A stretch of 64,000 nt of DNA from Anopheles merus (GCF_017562075.2 NC_054084.1:46532697-46596696), one strand, 5' to 3'; numbered from the stretch's first letter, positions 50,701-64,000 are shown. Notes: generated by a model from the sequence alone, not told the origin. A program made the numbers and translations.

Positions 50701-51322
50701 AGCTTGGTTTTGTCAAACAAATGTGAAGCAAACCTCACACGCGTGTGTGAAGACAACATCTTTGCTAACAGAGATGTTAATTAAAACGTGATTGACTTTG
50801 ATCATCCGACCATTATGGCCCTTCAAAATTGATCGTGATATGTGCTAAAAAGTGCGCAAAACCGTAAGGTCAGTAAACCAAACATTGGCGACAAACTGTC
50901 TGCTGTTGCGGTAGGTTTCTCTAAACCGATTCCGACACACCGCATTCACACTTCAATCAGTCAAGTTCGGTAGCTGATAATTTGATTAGTACTAATTATA
51001 TTAGCATGGCGATTTGTGGATGGTATGTTTAAAGTTGAGTACGAAAGTGTTCGCATGTCAACGTCAAAATAAGAAGGTTATAGAAGAGAGAAAAGTATTG
51101 AGCTGAACATTCTCGAAAATAGAGCAGCACAACATCTTGTAACTCTTTCGCAGGAGCCAGCTGTTTGGCGCTTAGGATGTGTTGTAATATACTTACACTT
51201 ACGGTGGCGGATTATTTTAATGTATGACAGTGTAACTACATTTGAGCATACCTGTTGTTACCTTAATACCTACGTATTAATACACATGGCGTTACGTATT
51301 TTTAAGACATTACAACAATAAA

Positions 51323-51346
51323 ACCGATACTGACCTGCAACGAGAG
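51323..51346 (-). promoter_or_regulatory. Candidate recursive (ratchet) splice site in the bun intron
   Basis: On the minus strand TTTTCTCTCGTTGCAG is followed at once by GTCAGT (junction between 51335 and 51334). It is an acceptor fused to a donor with no exon between, as in zero-nucleotide recursive splice sites of long Drosophila introns. The donor half is near but not exact consensus. Confidence 0.35.
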
Positions 51347-52080
51347 AAAAGGAAATAAAATTAACAATTGTTTCGAGGAATTGAAGATGTTTTATCATGT
51401 TGAGGCCCACTTTCCCATTTCATCTTAGAGAGCAACGTCATCTTTCTTTTAGGAAAGAAATAAACTTTTGCGTTGCATTCGAAACAAAACGAGAAAATAA
51501 AAACATAATAACTGAAATGATATTCAACAACAATAACAGCCATAACGATCAAATTAGCTACAGAAAAAAAACTATTTAAGAAGGGTACAATTAGATTCAA
51601 GGTAAGACTTGTACGCTCGTAACATGGTTCTGGCATCACTATGTGCATCCGTGTGTGCAAAATATAACTTGTATATATAATGGCGTGTTTGCAAGGTGTT
51701 AGTAGTTTGCGAAGGAAAAACAAATAATAGAAACACAAATTAGTAGCTCCAATACGATGGGGTACAACGGTTAACTATAATGTCGGTAAGCGGACAGTTG
51801 GTGTTACAATAGAAGAACGTTTTCTGGGTGCACACGCGATTTCACGTGAGATTAAACGATATCACAATAAGTTTTCGAAATCTGTCGAAAAACAAAGCAG
51901 AGGACATATTAGCCGGCACGTTTCGATAAGGGGATATTTGTGGCACAATCTTTCCAAACCAAATCGATTGAAAGATTCGCCGGGAACGAATGAATCGTTA
52001 GGACAATGGCAAGGCCGGATTGAATTATGTCTGTTGGTTTTAGAGATAAATTTAGAGAGACACTCGAAAAATGTTCAAAC

Positions 52081-53154
52081 CTTGCGTGTTCTCCGCCAGG
52101 GCTTGCATGAAGAACAGAGGGTGAGGCAGCTCTGCTAACACGGGCACTTCCTCCACCGGCACCGTACGCAGGACCTAGGGTATTTACAAATCGTGGCGGA
52201 CTACCGACCGGCGTTGATCCATGCATGAATGCCGGACTCGAGCGTCCCGATGCAGGATGTGACAGCGAACCGCTAGCAGCAAACAGTTCCGAATCGGTGC
52301 TCATATTTATCATGCTACCCGCTTTACTCAGACGATTGGCACCGAGTTCCTCCTTGATCAAGTCTTGCACACACCGATGCGGATGCGTTACCGTGCACGC
52401 GCTCACGCTGTTGCTGCCGGTGAAATTTCCCAGCAGATTGCTGGCGGCTCGACAGTAGCCAGCCGCTTCCTGTGCTCCAGCAGTGCCTCCTTCTGGCAGC
52501 TCTCGGCATGGCCCAAGGGCACCGATCGAACGGGTCAACGAACCGCCGGTCAAGCGATTAGCCACTGCCGTCGCCAGTATTGGCGTAGGTTTCATGAGTG
52601 TTTGAATTGTTTTCCCCAGTGCAATGTCGGTGTAGATATTACTTCCATTTCCTTGATTTGCTATGTTCGTCATACTCGGAGCGTTGTTAGTGGTTCCTGC
52701 CGTGCTGCTCGGGACATTAAAAGCGCGTGCAACAGGTTGAAATTTTCGTGCATGCTGCTGTTGCTGCTGTTCTAGGCGACTTTGAGCAAGATCCTTTCGA
52801 AGCGATTCCTTCGCCGCGGCACCCTTGGACGGTGGCAGCGAGTACGCTTTCGACAGCTTCTCTGCATTATCGTGATACAGCGGGGCATGATACGGTTGGA
52901 ACGGTTGCTGCTGCTGCATCTGATGCGGCTGCTGAGCGATTTGTGGGTATAATTTGGGCAACATGATACCCCTGTCTGGTGAAGCATACTGGAAGCTTTC
53001 ATTCCATAAGTTTGCATCGGGAAAAGGATTAACAATGAACTGTTGCTGCTGCTGTAGCTGCTGCTGCTGCTGCTGCTGCGGCTGCTGCAGTTGCTGCGCA
53101 GATGGCATAGGCTGCAGTTGGTACGACTGCTGTTGCGCCTGCAGTCCGCTGCTG
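52081..53154 (-). CDS. bun: bun long-isoform exon, polyQ-rich
   Basis: Open for 358 codons on the minus strand between acceptor GTCTATAG (after 53154) and donor GCAAG/GTTTGA at 52081. It leaves with two bases (AG) that join the 39299 exon in frame as S-ASGTSAV. The sequence is Gln-rich with several polyQ runs, then Ser/Ala/Gly-rich with proline-directed sites (SSPAFMHGSTPVGSPPRF, SRAASPSV). Long bunched/TSC22D1 proteins have such N-termini. I do not see the conserved N-terminal motifs of bunA, which should be in upstream exons outside the window. The assignment rests on phase, strand and composition; it could be part of another gene. Confidence 0.6.
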
Positions 53155-56100
53155 CTATAGACAACGAAATAATCATTCAAGAAACATTCAAAACAACATC
53201 GCCAAAAACGCATCGCAACTATCAAAAGTGGGAAGGTAGGCGATTTTGCGATGATTTGTTTCCTCGAGCCGCATGGACGTACATGCAGTTTGATGATGGT
53301 GTCAGCACAGTCGTACGAGTTGGACGACAAAACAAACGGTAAGTGAACGCTGTGAATGGTGTGCGGAGCGCGCGAATCGTGAAGTCAAAGAGCGGCGAGT
53401 TACAAATCTGCAGCAACGGACATACAACATCTGGTACGCCCCATTATTAAAGCAGGAACAAGCACAAGAATGCAACCAAACACCGAGCACGAGTATATGT
53501 GTATGAATGCAACGATGATATGCGCCATGAAGCAGTCAGCAAAGCACAATATGTCTAACTAGATACCGCAAACCATGCTCCATTCAGGAATGCATCTACA
53601 ACAAAGCAGCAATATATAACCCATTCAGCATAAATCAAAGAAGCGAACAGCATTCAATAATTCTTTCAAATGTGCGATGAAGAAAGCATTCCATAAAAAA
53701 CATACAAACACATAACAACGTTGTCATTCGGAAGCCGTAAGCGATTAGAAACAATGTTGACTGACTGCAGGTTTACACCGATGCTAGTGGAGGATTTGTT
53801 TAGTGTAATAGTGAGCTTGCGTCCCGTGAACAAATACACCAGTCACTTTCTATAGACGTTTAATGAGCTACGTGACTAGAAACCTATCTGCTGCTAGCAG
53901 AGCCAAACTCTCTTGTATAACAGAGCAATTCTAAACCCCGAACCACAAGTTTGCACGCTAGCTTATCACTTCGTACAAATCAGTCACGATCGGCAACAGT
54001 TCATGAGCTTTACTACTGCCGCGGATAAACAGCAGCAATAGTAGTGGGGTCGATGGTTAGTAGGTGCTTGTTTTGCTAATAGCACATCCAGCAACACATG
54101 TTACATGCACGTGTATGACAATATGGTTTTTGCAATCTCATGAATTCAGTGATTCATTGCAAACATTAGATTTAACGATGCACAACGGGTATTGGTGCAT
54201 TTAAGGGTTTAATATTGGTTGGATAGCTACTGTTATACTTGGCTGATTGGTGATCTTTTTGATAAATGCATATAAATTAATTAAAGCACAAATTCGTTGA
54301 ATAACTGATATGGGGCGAGAAATAAAATTAAAATTTCCTGTAAGGACATCTGTATCATGAAGGCTAGACTCTATATAAGAATGTTTACGCATTTGTTGAT
54401 TTCATGACGCGTTTGTTGTTCGGTTCGATATTCCATGAAGACAGTAAACAAACTCTCATGTTGTTAGCATAATACCACAATTTTGGGCTGCGGTCATATC
54501 CCCTTTTCGGCTTGTTTGTCAAAAGCGTAGAAAATGACCAAATTGAATCCAGGTGATCTCATGCGAGATACGGTTATGTCATTATTATGATGCTAACAGG
54601 GTGGTGGCATGTGTGGTTGCGACGGATACCTGTGCGCACGAATAAAAAGCAAGGTATATTCTTATCATGTAATCGAGTCATCTTGACGTCGATAGTTGAT
54701 GAATTTGTTGTGGTAATTTATATGGAAAAGTACACTTTATAGGTTATTTTCTCGGTTCGAATATAAGCGAAATTAGAGTAGAATATGCTTAAATAATTAA
54801 AGTTAACATCGTCGACGTTTGCACAAAACATTACACCATTATTAGTTTGGCAAACATTTAATCCAACGCCGAACGCAAAGAGCGAACCATTTCTGTCTCT
54901 CGAGCGCAGTTAGCGCCATCTTTTGGCGCTATCACATCTGTTATACACATTCGTCGAACATGGGTCGCAAGACAGTTTGTCTATGCTACTGCTGTTATAC
55001 ACTTGCGAGATTCCGTAGCCAATTTTAGCACCATAGCACGGTGAAACACTGTGCCAGCTGTCTGGCTTGTTTGCCAAAACTCTAAGCAACGGAAAATGGG
55101 CAACAAAATTCAGCTTGACACCGTTCAGCTATGCGATTTGTTTTCTGTATGATGTGAAATGACACAGTTACTGCTCGTTCGTGAGTTGAGCGGACTTATA
55201 TTGGGTGAGCGAGATTTACAAAGAGGAAGAACAAATCAAATTCAAACATGGTACATGCAACAGCGAGATCATGCAGTGTTTTCAGAGTCACACCTACCCA
55301 AGGCTGAGCGTTGTCGTCTGCTCATCTGCACACGTGTTGAGTTGATTTCTTCTGCTAGACTTGCTCCATACGTGTGCCATTTTGGTGAAATATACGACAC
55401 CATGAAAGCGGCAACAAAATGATGCCAAATCGATAGAACACAATCACAAGGCAGATATTTACACACAGCAAGATACTGTTCTACACCGCAAAATGCGTCG
55501 TTGCAAACGGACGACGTTACGTAAAGCAAAATTTTTGAGGGCAGAGAGTAAAGGAAGCTTTGGGGGGAGAGCGATGGGGCGATAGCGCCAAACAAGGATT
55601 CACTATATCGAATAGGACGGAGGGATGGGACGGGTACTGGTAAAGGTGTCACCACTTTCTGTGTGTGAGTGTGCGTTGGCTTAGGTGGGTGTGGAGCCGT
55701 CGCACACTAACGCTGATGTTTTCAAGCACGTGCACTTGCAACTTCTGTCCAGCAGTTTTTGCGTGGCGGACGGATAGATCATCAAACGAACAACATATGG
55801 ACGCGAGCGGTCGGACGTATCGGCCGGGCGGCATCGGCAGCACCTCTTTAGTCACACCCCGTAGTGTCGCGCGTACAAAAACTCGCGAGTTTGCTTTAAT
55901 TTGTTGTTCTGTTTTACTGATTTGTTGCGCCTTTCTCAAGTGCCATTCCTTTTCTGTGCACAACAATAACGGCAACCTGTTGTGAGGAATATCTCGCGTG
56001 CATGCAAACGGCACCAACGACACACTGTTGGGTGCCTCTTTACCCAACGTCTGATTGGTGCGCGACTGCTGTAAATGCTTGCGTCGTCGTGTCGTTTCGC

Positions 56101-56430
56101 ATGTCGTATCGACAAGTGCACAAATACCAGTTTCGTACCGTCGTCATGCATCCGCCACACATATCAACCCGCCAAAAGCTAGCGATCCTAGACGATCTTC
56201 AACCCTTCTCCGCGCCTTTCCACTTCCTTCGAACCACATGACGATGACCAACGCCGTTCTTAGGGCTAAATGAGGAACTCTCTTTGCACTGAGAGTCTCA
56301 CTGATGACGACGTTGACGAACGGCACATCATTGCCAGCCGATGATCATTCGATCGCTTTTGTAACAAACAGTAAACCGCCAACGCTACGTTCCTCAAGAT
56401 ATTTCCTTCTTTCTCGCTGGTCATGGCTGT

Positions 56431-56443
56431 ATCCCTCCCTCCC

Positions 56444-56506
<63 letters not shown>

Positions 56507-56525
56507 ATTTCTCTCTCTTCCTCTC
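56431..56525. repeat. (CT)n microsatellite
   Basis: About 90 bp of CT repeat with C-rich and T-rich interruptions. It produces spurious Leu/Ser and Arg/Glu open frames. Confidence 0.95.
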
Positions 56526-59333
56526 GTCTCAAGGGGCACGATCTATCACTAAGCAGGCAGGCAAGAGCGAAAAATCGAGAGAACCGTTCCCTGGAGGAGC
56601 AGTGCCGCGCTTGTCAACAACGAAATGCCTTCATACCGGTAGATCGGGTGGAATGAGATGGGAGGGAAACGTGATTGAGGATTTATATTCGGTTCAAAGA
56701 GCGCGAAGAAGAGCGCGAAGATGCCCACCAACCGTTTGTCCGTTCGCGAGCCAGTGTTCGAGAGATCGAGAGGAAACACACTGCTTTTAGCTCGTTAGTG
56801 CAATAAGTGGTGGACCAACACATCAACGGATTATACACTATTTTTAGCCGACTTGTTATCATCTTCTGGCAGTTAGGTCGGGCACCGCGTCAACATGTAC
56901 GGTGGTTGCCTTTCTTCCTCCTGCATGTCTCGTTTGCCCGAGAACAGGGTAAAAATCGTGCCGCTCGTTCTCTGTCGCCGTCCTACCTACGGGCAAATTA
57001 GACGATGGACAATGAGGCCTCATCATCACGCTGTACACCGGGCCAGTGGACACAGTGAAAGATGATTGAATTAAATTGAACGTTTTGAGGCATGAGGTTC
57101 TTCTGAAAGTTGTAGTGCCGAACACTAAACTGCTTATTCTGACACACATGAAGAATATCTTTCGTAAGAACCATAGATAACGCTGTACCACACGGCACCA
57201 ACGCTGGTGGGAACTTTATCAACGAAAGTTTAAAGATTTCACACATCCCCCAGTGCCAATGCAGAGGAGAGTACCGTAGAAAAAAAACCCCAATGATCAT
57301 TAGACCTCGTCATAAAAAAGCATCCAAAACAGAACAATGATTAATCTTCCACCAAACCGCTGCTGCAGGAATGTGGGTTGCAAATTTCTACATCATGCAC
57401 TTCGACGAAAATAAATAAACTTGAGGATTCATACTGAACGATCGAAATTCCCCTTCCCATGAGTCACTCAAGTCAGAAATCCTGTTTTCGTAGCAGTTTC
57501 ACCTTGCAAATCTCACATTCAGGGCATTTTAGACGTGTTTTTCTATTCAGTATGTCTGCATTGCTGCATAAGTCCATAAGCGTAGATACGATTGAGTACG
57601 TTTAATTCGCTAAAAATCTGCAGAGCATTCTATCTTTCAAAAAAGACGTTTTGATCCTTTCTAGAGCGGTCACCAGTACATGCGGTGATTGTTTATTGCT
57701 ATTTACCTTAATGAGATGCGCCTTGGGATGCTGACGATTTTCGATGGAACGCCACCGATGGTTATTCTACGGACCGGTGGAGTAGACATGCTTACGCTTT
57801 CCAGACTATACGCACACAACCACGATAACAATAAGCGTTTCTCGTCGTATCTAAGACCAAGTAACATCGAGTACTGTTTGTACCGGTACTTCGCTTGCAG
57901 TTGGTGGTGATTGGAGGAGCTGCGGGCACTCAATTTTTTACCGTGAGTTGGCTAAGTCTTCTCGCAGGCCACTTGCCCAGCAATGCACTTGTCATAAATT
58001 ATGGCTGCCTACACACGGTTATCACCTACGCACGTGTTATCATGCACAGCGAGATGCGTATTATTCACTCGATTCTAGCTGCAGTATCAACCGTGCAGAT
58101 ATACAAAGACTAACTGATCTTTACCATGTGCAGGAGTGTCCGTGAACTTCATCAATGCTATTTGCGTTGCAATTAAACGATACAGCACACTGCCCACGAT
58201 GGATGGATGCTGGGCATAAAAACCAAACAATGCCGCTGCTGTCTGCGATGGATGGATTAAAAGGCCTTTTTATTCACAATAATCAATAAACAACAACGAT
58301 CACTGTAACACGCAAGCGAAAGGGTCCACTTTACACCACCGTTGAGCTAACTTAGTTCCACTGACATGCGTCACAATGAAAATACGCTGTGTTATACACC
58401 CAAAAACTGCACCAACGATGGTCGGACAGCGAGTGCGCGCGCGATTTACGTTACACCAAGGGCCAGAACACGACAACATCGGCACAGGGAAATTGTCTGA
58501 ATGAAGCGGTACGCTGGTGCATTTACGATTTGTTGCGCTTTGCTCTTGACGCCTTCTTCCACCCTACACGGACACACGGGCCGCGTCATCGTCGATCACA
58601 TAGAGATCATAATGTGTACTATCTCGCCTATGCCACCACTATTACTACGGAGATGGAGCAGAAATATAAACAAAGCTGACCGTCGACCGCCCTGCCCGAG
58701 CGGCAAAAACATTCCATTCACATACTAACAACAGTACTTGTCGGTTACAGGGTGATAAGCATGTGTGTAGAAAACTTGAGAACTTCAGCAATCGCAAACA
58801 AAATGCTGTATGGGTGTGTTTGGATTATGTGTTCCTGATTCCTAAAAGAAACTACAGTATATTGAATCGTATCAAAATATTTCAAAGCAGTACAGTAGTT
58901 TTGTACTTGGATTAGGATTCAATGAAACGTCACTTGGGTTCTGCAATATACAGGGAAAACATGCTGATGGCATCCTTAAAAAAAAACAAAACAAATTATT
59001 TTGTAGACCGGATTTTCAAACTTTAAACTTCAGCTAACAAAATAGAAACAATTGAAAAAAATATATTCTAAAATGCATCCCATTCCAAGTACGTTTAGTG
59101 ATGGATTGTACTGAAATATAAGGTATGGAGGCGGCCGACTTGCTACAGATTAGCATATCCTTCCCACCACCCTGTGTACGCGGCACGCGTGAAATGCTGC
59201 ACTAGCTTGCCCGTTGATGATTCAATTCACCTAAGGGTATTAATGAGCTGATGCCGCCCCTGGGAGAACCTGCCATAAGTGCAGGCGATATACCACACTA
59301 CTTCACACGTATTTCATCACACATTCCCACATC

Positions 59334-59335
<2 letters not shown>

Positions 59336-59420
<85 letters not shown>
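59336..59420. repeat. (CA)n microsatellite
   Basis: An uninterrupted CA repeat of about 85 bp; a likely polymorphic marker. Confidence 0.97.
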
Positions 59421-59422
<2 letters not shown>

Positions 59423-61882
59423 GGACATGAAATTACTGCTGGGTGGCAAGTTAGCAATAGGAGAAGCAATAGTGCATACCTCTCTATGTTGCAGTAGCAT
59501 TCACGATCACCCTGTTGTAAATTTGTGATGGTGTGCCATGCCAGTGTGTGCCTATGCCAAGTTAGCGATGCCAGCGTAAAACGAAAAGATGACAGTCTTA
59601 TTGGTAGATTAAGGTGGAACAGAGGAAGCTACAATGTGATAAGATAGATTGTGCTCGACGCGCCGACCATTAAGACTCGGCGATTCTGGAAGACGATTAT
59701 TCATGGTGTATTGTGAATAATGCAGTATTGGAATCTTTAAGTCGAACCAAAACAAAACACGTTTTCGGTTATAAACTAATAGGTGAGTCGCATTCTGCGT
59801 AGTATACTTCTTTTGACATATTGATATACACGACATGCTGGCCTGCATTAGTTTCCGATACTTAATAGTGCCGGGTCGAAATCGGATTGTCACAATCGTT
59901 GCAACGGGAGGGGTGGGGGGTTTATTTTTGAATTATGTAATCGAACCCATACTGCATTGTCTATAGAATAACCACCCCCAGTCCCTTAAGTATATGCATT
60001 CCTTACTATTCCTGGATGCTCCAAAAGTATTGTCCTTTAAAACCGGGCATTGGTTATATTGACGTACCTGGATTTCTAGCTTGAAAAAATACGTCTAACC
60101 GCAAAATAGTGAATCTCATTCAACACTATCTCACTTGTTTGCACTATCGCCCGATAGATGTCGCTGCAGATTAACCCCTTGACTTCAAATCATTCAATCC
60201 GAATTATCATTCCCCGTTTCAATGCAATCATGTGACGTTTTCGTGTTAATTGTTACCCCTGCTCGACAAACCCGTACGGAACACGTTTAAAAATTGTGAC
60301 CGCCAGATATTTTTGGAATGTTTCTACAATTGTGTTACCCCAAATACCACTACTTGGAAAGCGATGCAGTCCCAAACAATACCAACGGAGGAGCGATAAA
60401 GTAAACAGGAATTGCTTTAGTTTCCCCCAGCGGTTCGTTCGCGTGTTGTTTTCCTGGTTGCATTTTCTTCGACAAATAAACAGCAGTCTATTCTGTCTGA
60501 AACGCCATTCTGCTATTTGGAACATCTACAAGACGAACGTATATTATGGGAATTGCGTTTACGTTTCCAAAGAAGGTCTTTTTTCATATTACACACATGC
60601 TACTGTATTGAGCAATATGTTCGCTTCGTTAATCATCTGCGATTGTGTCCGGCGGCGGACCAGCAAAATGAATCTAATTATAACAACGTTTTAAAATCAG
60701 CTCAAGTAGAACGCAATCCAAAATCGTCCAATTTGGTACGATATTGGCGTCTATTGGCACTGTGGCTAATTCACTGTTAATAATTCCGATTTGGTAAATG
60801 TATTTAGAAAATCGTCCAAAGAATATTTTGAGAATATATTTTGCTTCCACGCTGTTTGCGTCTGCAGCACGCCACTCACTAAACCGTCATTACTCACCAT
60901 CGCGGAATCATCGAGTTTCTTCGTAGAATGTAAAAGTTAGAGCTGCGGTAGTACGTCGTACCAACGGTAAGATTGCTTCCAAACATGATTGCTTGCTTTT
61001 TTGTTAAATTTTATTCCACTGATCACAACGGCACTTATTCGTGCATCATAGCGCTATCACTGGCACAGCAAGGAACATGGACACGTTTATTTATATATGT
61101 ATGGCTCCTCTCCCATATGTGCACGGCACGACCGAATCATGTAAACTGATCTTGCTTCCGAGACGGTTAACGGAGTCTGGGAGCTTTGGACTGCACACTC
61201 AGATTGACCCGACGACTGCTGCGTACGCGTCACGGCGTTTGCCTACGGTGTGTATGTTCGCAAGGCCAAGGTCGAAGAAGTGCACGAGGTTTTGTTTGTT
61301 TACTCACAATGATCGAGGCACGATTAAACAAAAGATATACAGCAGCCCACACACACACAACTGATCTTACGCACCTCCTTTCCGCTATCTATCAATATGC
61401 TTGCAGAAGAAGCTCTTGGGCTTAGCTTGCGAACGAGCGTATCATCGGATGGCGGAAGGCAAATGCTTTGGAATCAGGAAAAATATCCGTGAATTTTTTC
61501 TAATTTTTTCTACCGCGGTTATACGTTTTTCCCACTTTTAAACAAAACGCACAACAGAACGCCTCAATGATTATTAACAACAAATGATTCGTTTCGTTCA
61601 CAGGCTTCAACACATCAACAAATACAGTTCGACCTGATCGATCCTTCTGTGATGCAAGCTGTTCGTCGCACCCAATTTACAGATGTGTTTCGCGTTGTGT
61701 TTGATATCGATACTTTGCTCCCAGGCTGGGAATGGGCTGGGTACACCGCAAAGCAACACTAAACTGAACAGCTAGAGCTCTGCCTCCGTCTTTCAAAGCA
61801 TGCAGCACAGAGCCCGGTGGTAGTTGAGTATTTCCGGTGGGAAAGGATACTCTAACGCGATCCGCAGTGATCGTCATTCGTC

Positions 61883-62138
61883 ATGCTTGAGGAAGTAGAA
61901 CGGAACGCAGTACTGTACATCACACACTTATGTTCTTTGTTGGATGAGTTTCATGTACGTAGTAAGTTGGAGCGGCTCGTGTTAGAAGCCGGCGAAACTT
62001 TAAACACGGTAAGATGCTAAAAAAGCTTTTTATGTTGATGGTTGAAGAAAATTGCCCAATCGATTTTCTTTGTAGTCTCATCATGCGCAAAGACGACTAG
62101 AACGCCCTTATCTTGTATTTGTTAACAAATATATCTGA
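61883..62138 (+). CDS. Hypothetical two-exon small protein (62 aa)
   Basis: Exon 1 is 61883-62008 (ATG with an in-frame TGA five codons upstream) and exon 2 is 62076-62138 (stop TGA). They are separated by a 67-nt intron with donor ACG/GTAAGA and acceptor TTTCTTTGTAG, phase 0. The predicted protein starts MLEEVERNAVLYITHL and is mostly helical and amphipathic, ending RPYLVFVNKYI. I do not recognise it. AATAAA near 62403 could end the transcript. Open frames of this size occur by chance, so this is only a candidate, possibly nested in a bun intron on the opposite strand. Confidence 0.25.
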
Positions 62139-63019
62139 TCAAGTTGACTTTCAATGCAATTGATTGAACACGTTATGTACATTTTAAAAATGTGGGACCA
62201 GCAAATCAAATTGCATTCAGTTTATAATGTGGCAAATATGTCAATACAGTTTATGATCCCGCTTTAATGCACGGTATAATTGAGCATCATCAACGAAACA
62301 ACACGCACACCGCCGTATATCAAGAGAAAAAAAACCCTGTAAATATCGATTCAACAAGTCCCTGCACTCCGGCCCTAAATGATGAAAATACACACCAAAA
62401 CAAATAAAACTAAACAAAACCATGGGACTAACGAACTAAGTGCCAAACGCTTTAGCGCTGGATTCCATTTCCCAAGCGGAAAAGTACCTTGCGAAAAAGG
62501 AATGTTCATCTTTCGTCGGCGGTCTAACGTCAGTCGATATTCCGTGCTGCTTGACAAAGGTGTGCTCATATTACTATAATAGGAATGTGATAGTGCCGCG
62601 CAATGGACCCGTTTTCCAGCGTTAGCATGTGCCATCCGGTGTACTGTCGTGCTCGAAGAGGCATATTTTAGGTCCAAGCGACAGGATATTACAACACTAC
62701 CATAGACACACTACTACCAAATGAGCATTGGGAGGTCCGAAACATCCGTTCGGCTTTGGTTTTGTGATTACCTTGACTTTTTCGTACACCACATCCGGTC
62801 ACAGCGTCCATGGCCTTCGCTGCTGAGGTTTGCTTTCCCACATACAAGTACCCGTTGAATTTTGCAGCCTCAAGTGTAATAAATATTAGGAATTGGCAAA
62901 AGGACGCTCGCAAAAATTTAGTACCGTCCGCAAGCCTGGCCAGAAACAGTTTCATTATTTCGTATGATAGTTCAATTCGGAAACAAACAAGACACATCAA
63001 TAAGAAGAAAAATAGTTAA

Positions 63020-64000
63020 TGTGTTAGAATTATCTTCCATATGAGGAGTTAATTCAAGGTGATGACGAACAAATTGCCTTCCCGAGCATTAAAAACAGAT
63101 TAATCATTGGAAAATTTAACTTTGTACAAACAGAGCATAACGTCCTTGTGAAAGATGCAATGGTTTGTGGTAAGGATTACGTTCGATATCAAATACACCT
63201 TAATCCATTCCATTTCTTGTATTACAGATTCTTCACGATCCAAATGTCAGTATTATGTTAGAGAGTAGTGATAATAAAACAAACCCTTCAAATAAGAAAT
63301 TTAAAATTTAAAATATTTACAAAAGATAACACATCAGCCAGCATTGTGTCTATGTTACTGTAAATACGGGAATCTTCCCATTAACGTCTATTATAATATT
63401 TGATTAATACGATATGATTAATGATACAATTGTTAGTAGTGTAGTGTTATAAATTATATAAAACAAGTAAAATTTAAGCTTTTTTCATAGAAATAAGCAT
63501 AATATCTCCTGATAATATTTATAAGTTCACTTTGGCAAAGTGCCAAATATTTCTATATATTACATCGAACATGAAGAAATCGAAATGTAATGACAACGTT
63601 CAACAAATTAAAATACATTTTAATGAGATATTATTTGTCCACATCACATTACAATTAATTCAATTCATATATCGACAATACACATTAAATATGAAGCTTT
63701 ACAAACGAAAACAATTTCAATAATGGAAAGGCTAAACAAAAACACAAGCCTTTAGTCAATTCGTACATCAAAATGGACATCTAAATAACTAACACGTTGT
63801 ATGTAAGCGTTGCGCTTGCAAACTTAATCATTTTGAACGTTATGATAAAATAGTTAAGATAATAAGATAATATGATAAGAGATTGAATCTCGACTAACAC
63901 AATATTTGAAATGATATGAACTGATTGAATATTACTACTACTACTAAATAATTAAAAAAAAAAACAAGCAATCAAAGCAGAAACATAAGCAATCGAAAAA
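63020..64000. other. AT-rich right edge, no gene seen
   Basis: Very AT-rich, with repeated GATAA-type words near 63.84-63.90 kb and a short ACT tract near 63.94 kb. No ORF with protein-like content. Confidence 0.5.

Larger units (their letters stand above)
53155..60240. other. Probable bun intron, no gene seen
   Basis: No recognisable exon on either strand. ORFs around 55.2-57.2 kb are low-complexity or lack domain features. It contains the CT and CA microsatellites listed separately. Confidence 0.35.

Noticed and set aside
51909..52080. C-terminal continuation of the polyQ exon to the stop at 51909
   Set aside because: The residues after EHAR lose the compositional bias, and splicing at 52081 restores the TSC22 frame, so this is more likely intron.
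1..64000. CRISPR array, operon or prokaryotic system
   Set aside because: No spacer-repeat arrays were seen, and the genes are intron-bearing insect genes; nothing bacterial is present.

Overview
The window reads as a piece of a dipteran nuclear genome, most likely a mosquito of the Anopheles type. The basis is the gene set, the short (60-100 bp) GT-AG introns next to multi-kilobase ones, AT-rich spacers, CA/GA/CT microsatellites, TA- or TAA-flanked MITEs and a tRNA-derived SINE. The species assignment is inference; no search could be run. All gene identities rest on motifs recognised by eye and on intron phases checked by hand.

Layout. At 0.4-0.9 kb (minus) lies a short three-CCCH zinc-finger protein like the N-terminus of ZC3H11A. 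Divergent from it, at 1.8-3.8 kb (plus), lies a two-exon PPP1R11 (protein phosphatase 1 inhibitor-3) gene whose single intron has a GC donor. A complete CoA-transferase family III gene (SUGCT-like, mitochondrial) sits inside that intron on the same strand. At 4.1-5.3 kb is a stack of mobile elements: one TA-flanked MITE that hosts a second MITE and a SINE. At 5.8-9.0 kb (plus) is a seven-exon FBXW5 (F-box/WD40) gene.

Two organic anion transporter (OATP/SLCO) genes follow, head to head. OATP-A (minus, 11.1-15.5 kb, five coding exons, 891 aa) has a greatly enlarged extracellular loop and a polyglutamine tail. OATP-B (plus, 22.4-27.9 kb, eight coding exons, 814 aa) is divergent and does not share OATP-A's intron positions. 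The spacer between them and OATP-B intron 5 hold MITEs.

From about 28 kb to the right edge the window is dominated by bunched (bun), the insect TSC22/GILZ gene, on the minus strand. I could assemble the common last exon with the TSC box (31.2-31.5 kb), a 52-nt exon (39.2 kb), two alternative short first exons (34.5 and 42.5 kb) and a large polyQ exon (52.1-53.2 kb) that fits a long isoform. All phases are consistent. The upstream exons of the long form are not found and probably lie beyond 64 kb, so 53-64 kb is probably intron, possibly with small genes of its own; a weak two-exon candidate lies at 61.9-62.1 kb.

The genes do not form one pathway. The most notable items are the nested same-strand gene in a GC-AG intron, the bun alternative first exons that were hidden because they are short, the nested transposon stack, a hairpin MITE built of 21-bp repeats, and the furin-like site in the OATP-A loop.
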